DNA of 14,240 nt from Nodosilinea sp. BSH.14 (lineage in GTDB: Bacteria > Cyanobacteriota > Cyanobacteriia > Phormidesmidales > Phormidesmidaceae): positions 1-14,240 of the forward strand of contig JALQST010000035.1 of assembly GCA_023264315.1 (NCBI GenBank). Reading direction: 5' to 3'. The translations under genes and the position numbers were made by a program. Of this stretch, positions 13,621 through 14,240 are shown piece by piece. Numbering within the stretch: the stretch's first letter is position 1; every line of letters begins with the position of its first letter. The notes under the pieces are model-generated. The model had not been told where the DNA came from and did not search any database. It worked only from the letters and a program-made list of their open reading frames with translations.

Positions 13621-14240
13621 ATGGGGATGGAACCGATGGGGCAGCGGAAATGGCTAGGACGGCTGGGAAGTTTTGTGATGGCCTTGGTCTTGGTGCTGGG
13701 CTTGCAAAGTGGGATCCCGATCTGGGCGGCGACGCAACCTCCGGCTGGGGGAATGACCGCTGGAAATGCTCTGGCCCAAGAATTGCCGACAGAAGAACCT
13801 ACGCCGATGCTGCCCCCACCTGCGGTGATTCCCATCGATATTCGCCAGCACTGGGCCAAGGACTGCATCACCGCTCTGGCCCAGGCGCGGATGATCACCG
13901 CCGCCGCCAGTGGTCGGTTCTATCCCGATGAGCCCATTCTGTGGGGCGACTATGTGGCGATGCTGAATCGGCTGATTCCCCCCGGCCCATCCCAGGGGTG
14001 GGCGAATCCCCTCGAACAGGCCCTAGGCGTCACCACGCCTCCCACGGTGGCCTCCCACTATCCCAGCCAGTATTACCAGCCGGATCGGCCCCTGGTGCGG
14101 GCGGAGGGCATCATGGCCCTGGCGGCTAAATTAGGATCCAACCATCAAATTGCGGCGAATACCTGGGTCAACGATGGCCTTGTGGATGGGCGTCAGGTGC
14201 CCGCCTATGCGCGGGAGGGGGTGGCAGCGGCCTTGGCCCA
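13621..14240 (+). CDS. Secreted SLH-domain protein, 3' part cut by window end
   Basis: The frame is open from ATG 13621 to the window edge (206 full codons plus two bases). AAGGAG at 13610-13615 supports the start. Residues 1-36 form a signal peptide: basic start with QRK, a hydrophobic core FVMALVLVLGLQSG, and a likely cut after IWAA. A Pro/Glu-rich linker (about 37-70) precedes an S-layer homology domain. This starts at DIRQHWAKDCITALAQARMI (73-92) and includes GRFYPDEPILWGDYVAMLNR. A second, more divergent SLH-like unit follows at about 152-206 (PLVRAEGIMALAAKLG, then a DGLVDGRQVPAYAREGVA stretch). SLH domains bind envelope polymers, anchoring proteins at the cell surface or outer membrane. 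Any catalytic part would lie beyond the window. Confidence 0.85.
   Translation, partial: MGMEPMGQRKWLGRLGSFVMALVLVLGLQSGIPIWAATQPPAGGMTAGNALAQELPTEEPTPMLPPPAVIPIDIRQHWAKDCITALAQARMITAAASGRFYPDEPILWGDYVAMLNRLIPPGPSQGWANPLEQALGVTTPPTVASHYPSQYYQPDRPLVRAEGIMALAAKLGSNHQIAANTWVNDGLVDGRQVPAYAREGVAAALA

Overview
The window looks like chromosomal DNA of a cyanobacterium, probably filamentous and of the Leptolyngbya/Nodosilinea/Phormidium kind. This is inferred from gene content: a phosphoglycerate kinase with its own leader, a Gld-type ABC module, a Zur-type operator, a CapA-family protein, an SUI1 protein and an SLH-domain envelope protein. Dense GC-rich codon use and C-rich palindromic and heptanucleotide repeats between genes also fit. 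No rRNA, tRNA, CRISPR array, prophage or complete insertion sequence was seen.

Layout. 1-1540: phosphoglycerate kinase (pgk), then a hairpin terminator and a 56-bp perfect palindrome. 1541-1987: less GC-rich DNA with no convincing gene, ending in a palindromic repeat. 1988-2386 (minus strand): a small conserved protein of unknown function. 2387-2596: a divergent promoter region with two related hairpin repeats. 2597-6280: a three-gene Gld-like ABC module (ATPase, ABC-2 permease, GldG-like auxiliary protein), interrupted by a C-rich repeat element. 6386-6745 (minus strand): a small coiled-coil membrane protein containing a perfect 21-bp tandem repeat. 6746-6945: a divergent regulatory region with a 14-bp tandem repeat and a Zur-box palindrome. 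6946-9885: an orphan metal-type ABC ATPase (ZnuC-like), a YciI-family protein, a DUF938 methyltransferase and an arginase/agmatinase-family hydrolase. 9909-11660 (minus strand): a KefB-type cation:proton antiporter with an RCK domain. 11786-13162: a CapA-family protein with an in-frame TAG 32 codons before the apparent natural end. 13259-14240: an SUI1/YciH protein, then a secreted SLH-domain protein that runs off the window.

How the genes relate. Most are housekeeping or envelope functions rather than one pathway. The Gld-like genes should form one membrane complex. The ZnuC-like ATPase has its own zinc-type operator but no permease or binding protein beside it, so its partners must lie elsewhere. 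YciI and DUF938 are almost contiguous and probably co-transcribed.

No clear new multi-gene system was found. The points most worth checking are the amber codon in the CapA gene, the 56-bp palindrome after pgk, and the orphan Zur-box ATPase. All calls come from reading the sequence; no database search was run.
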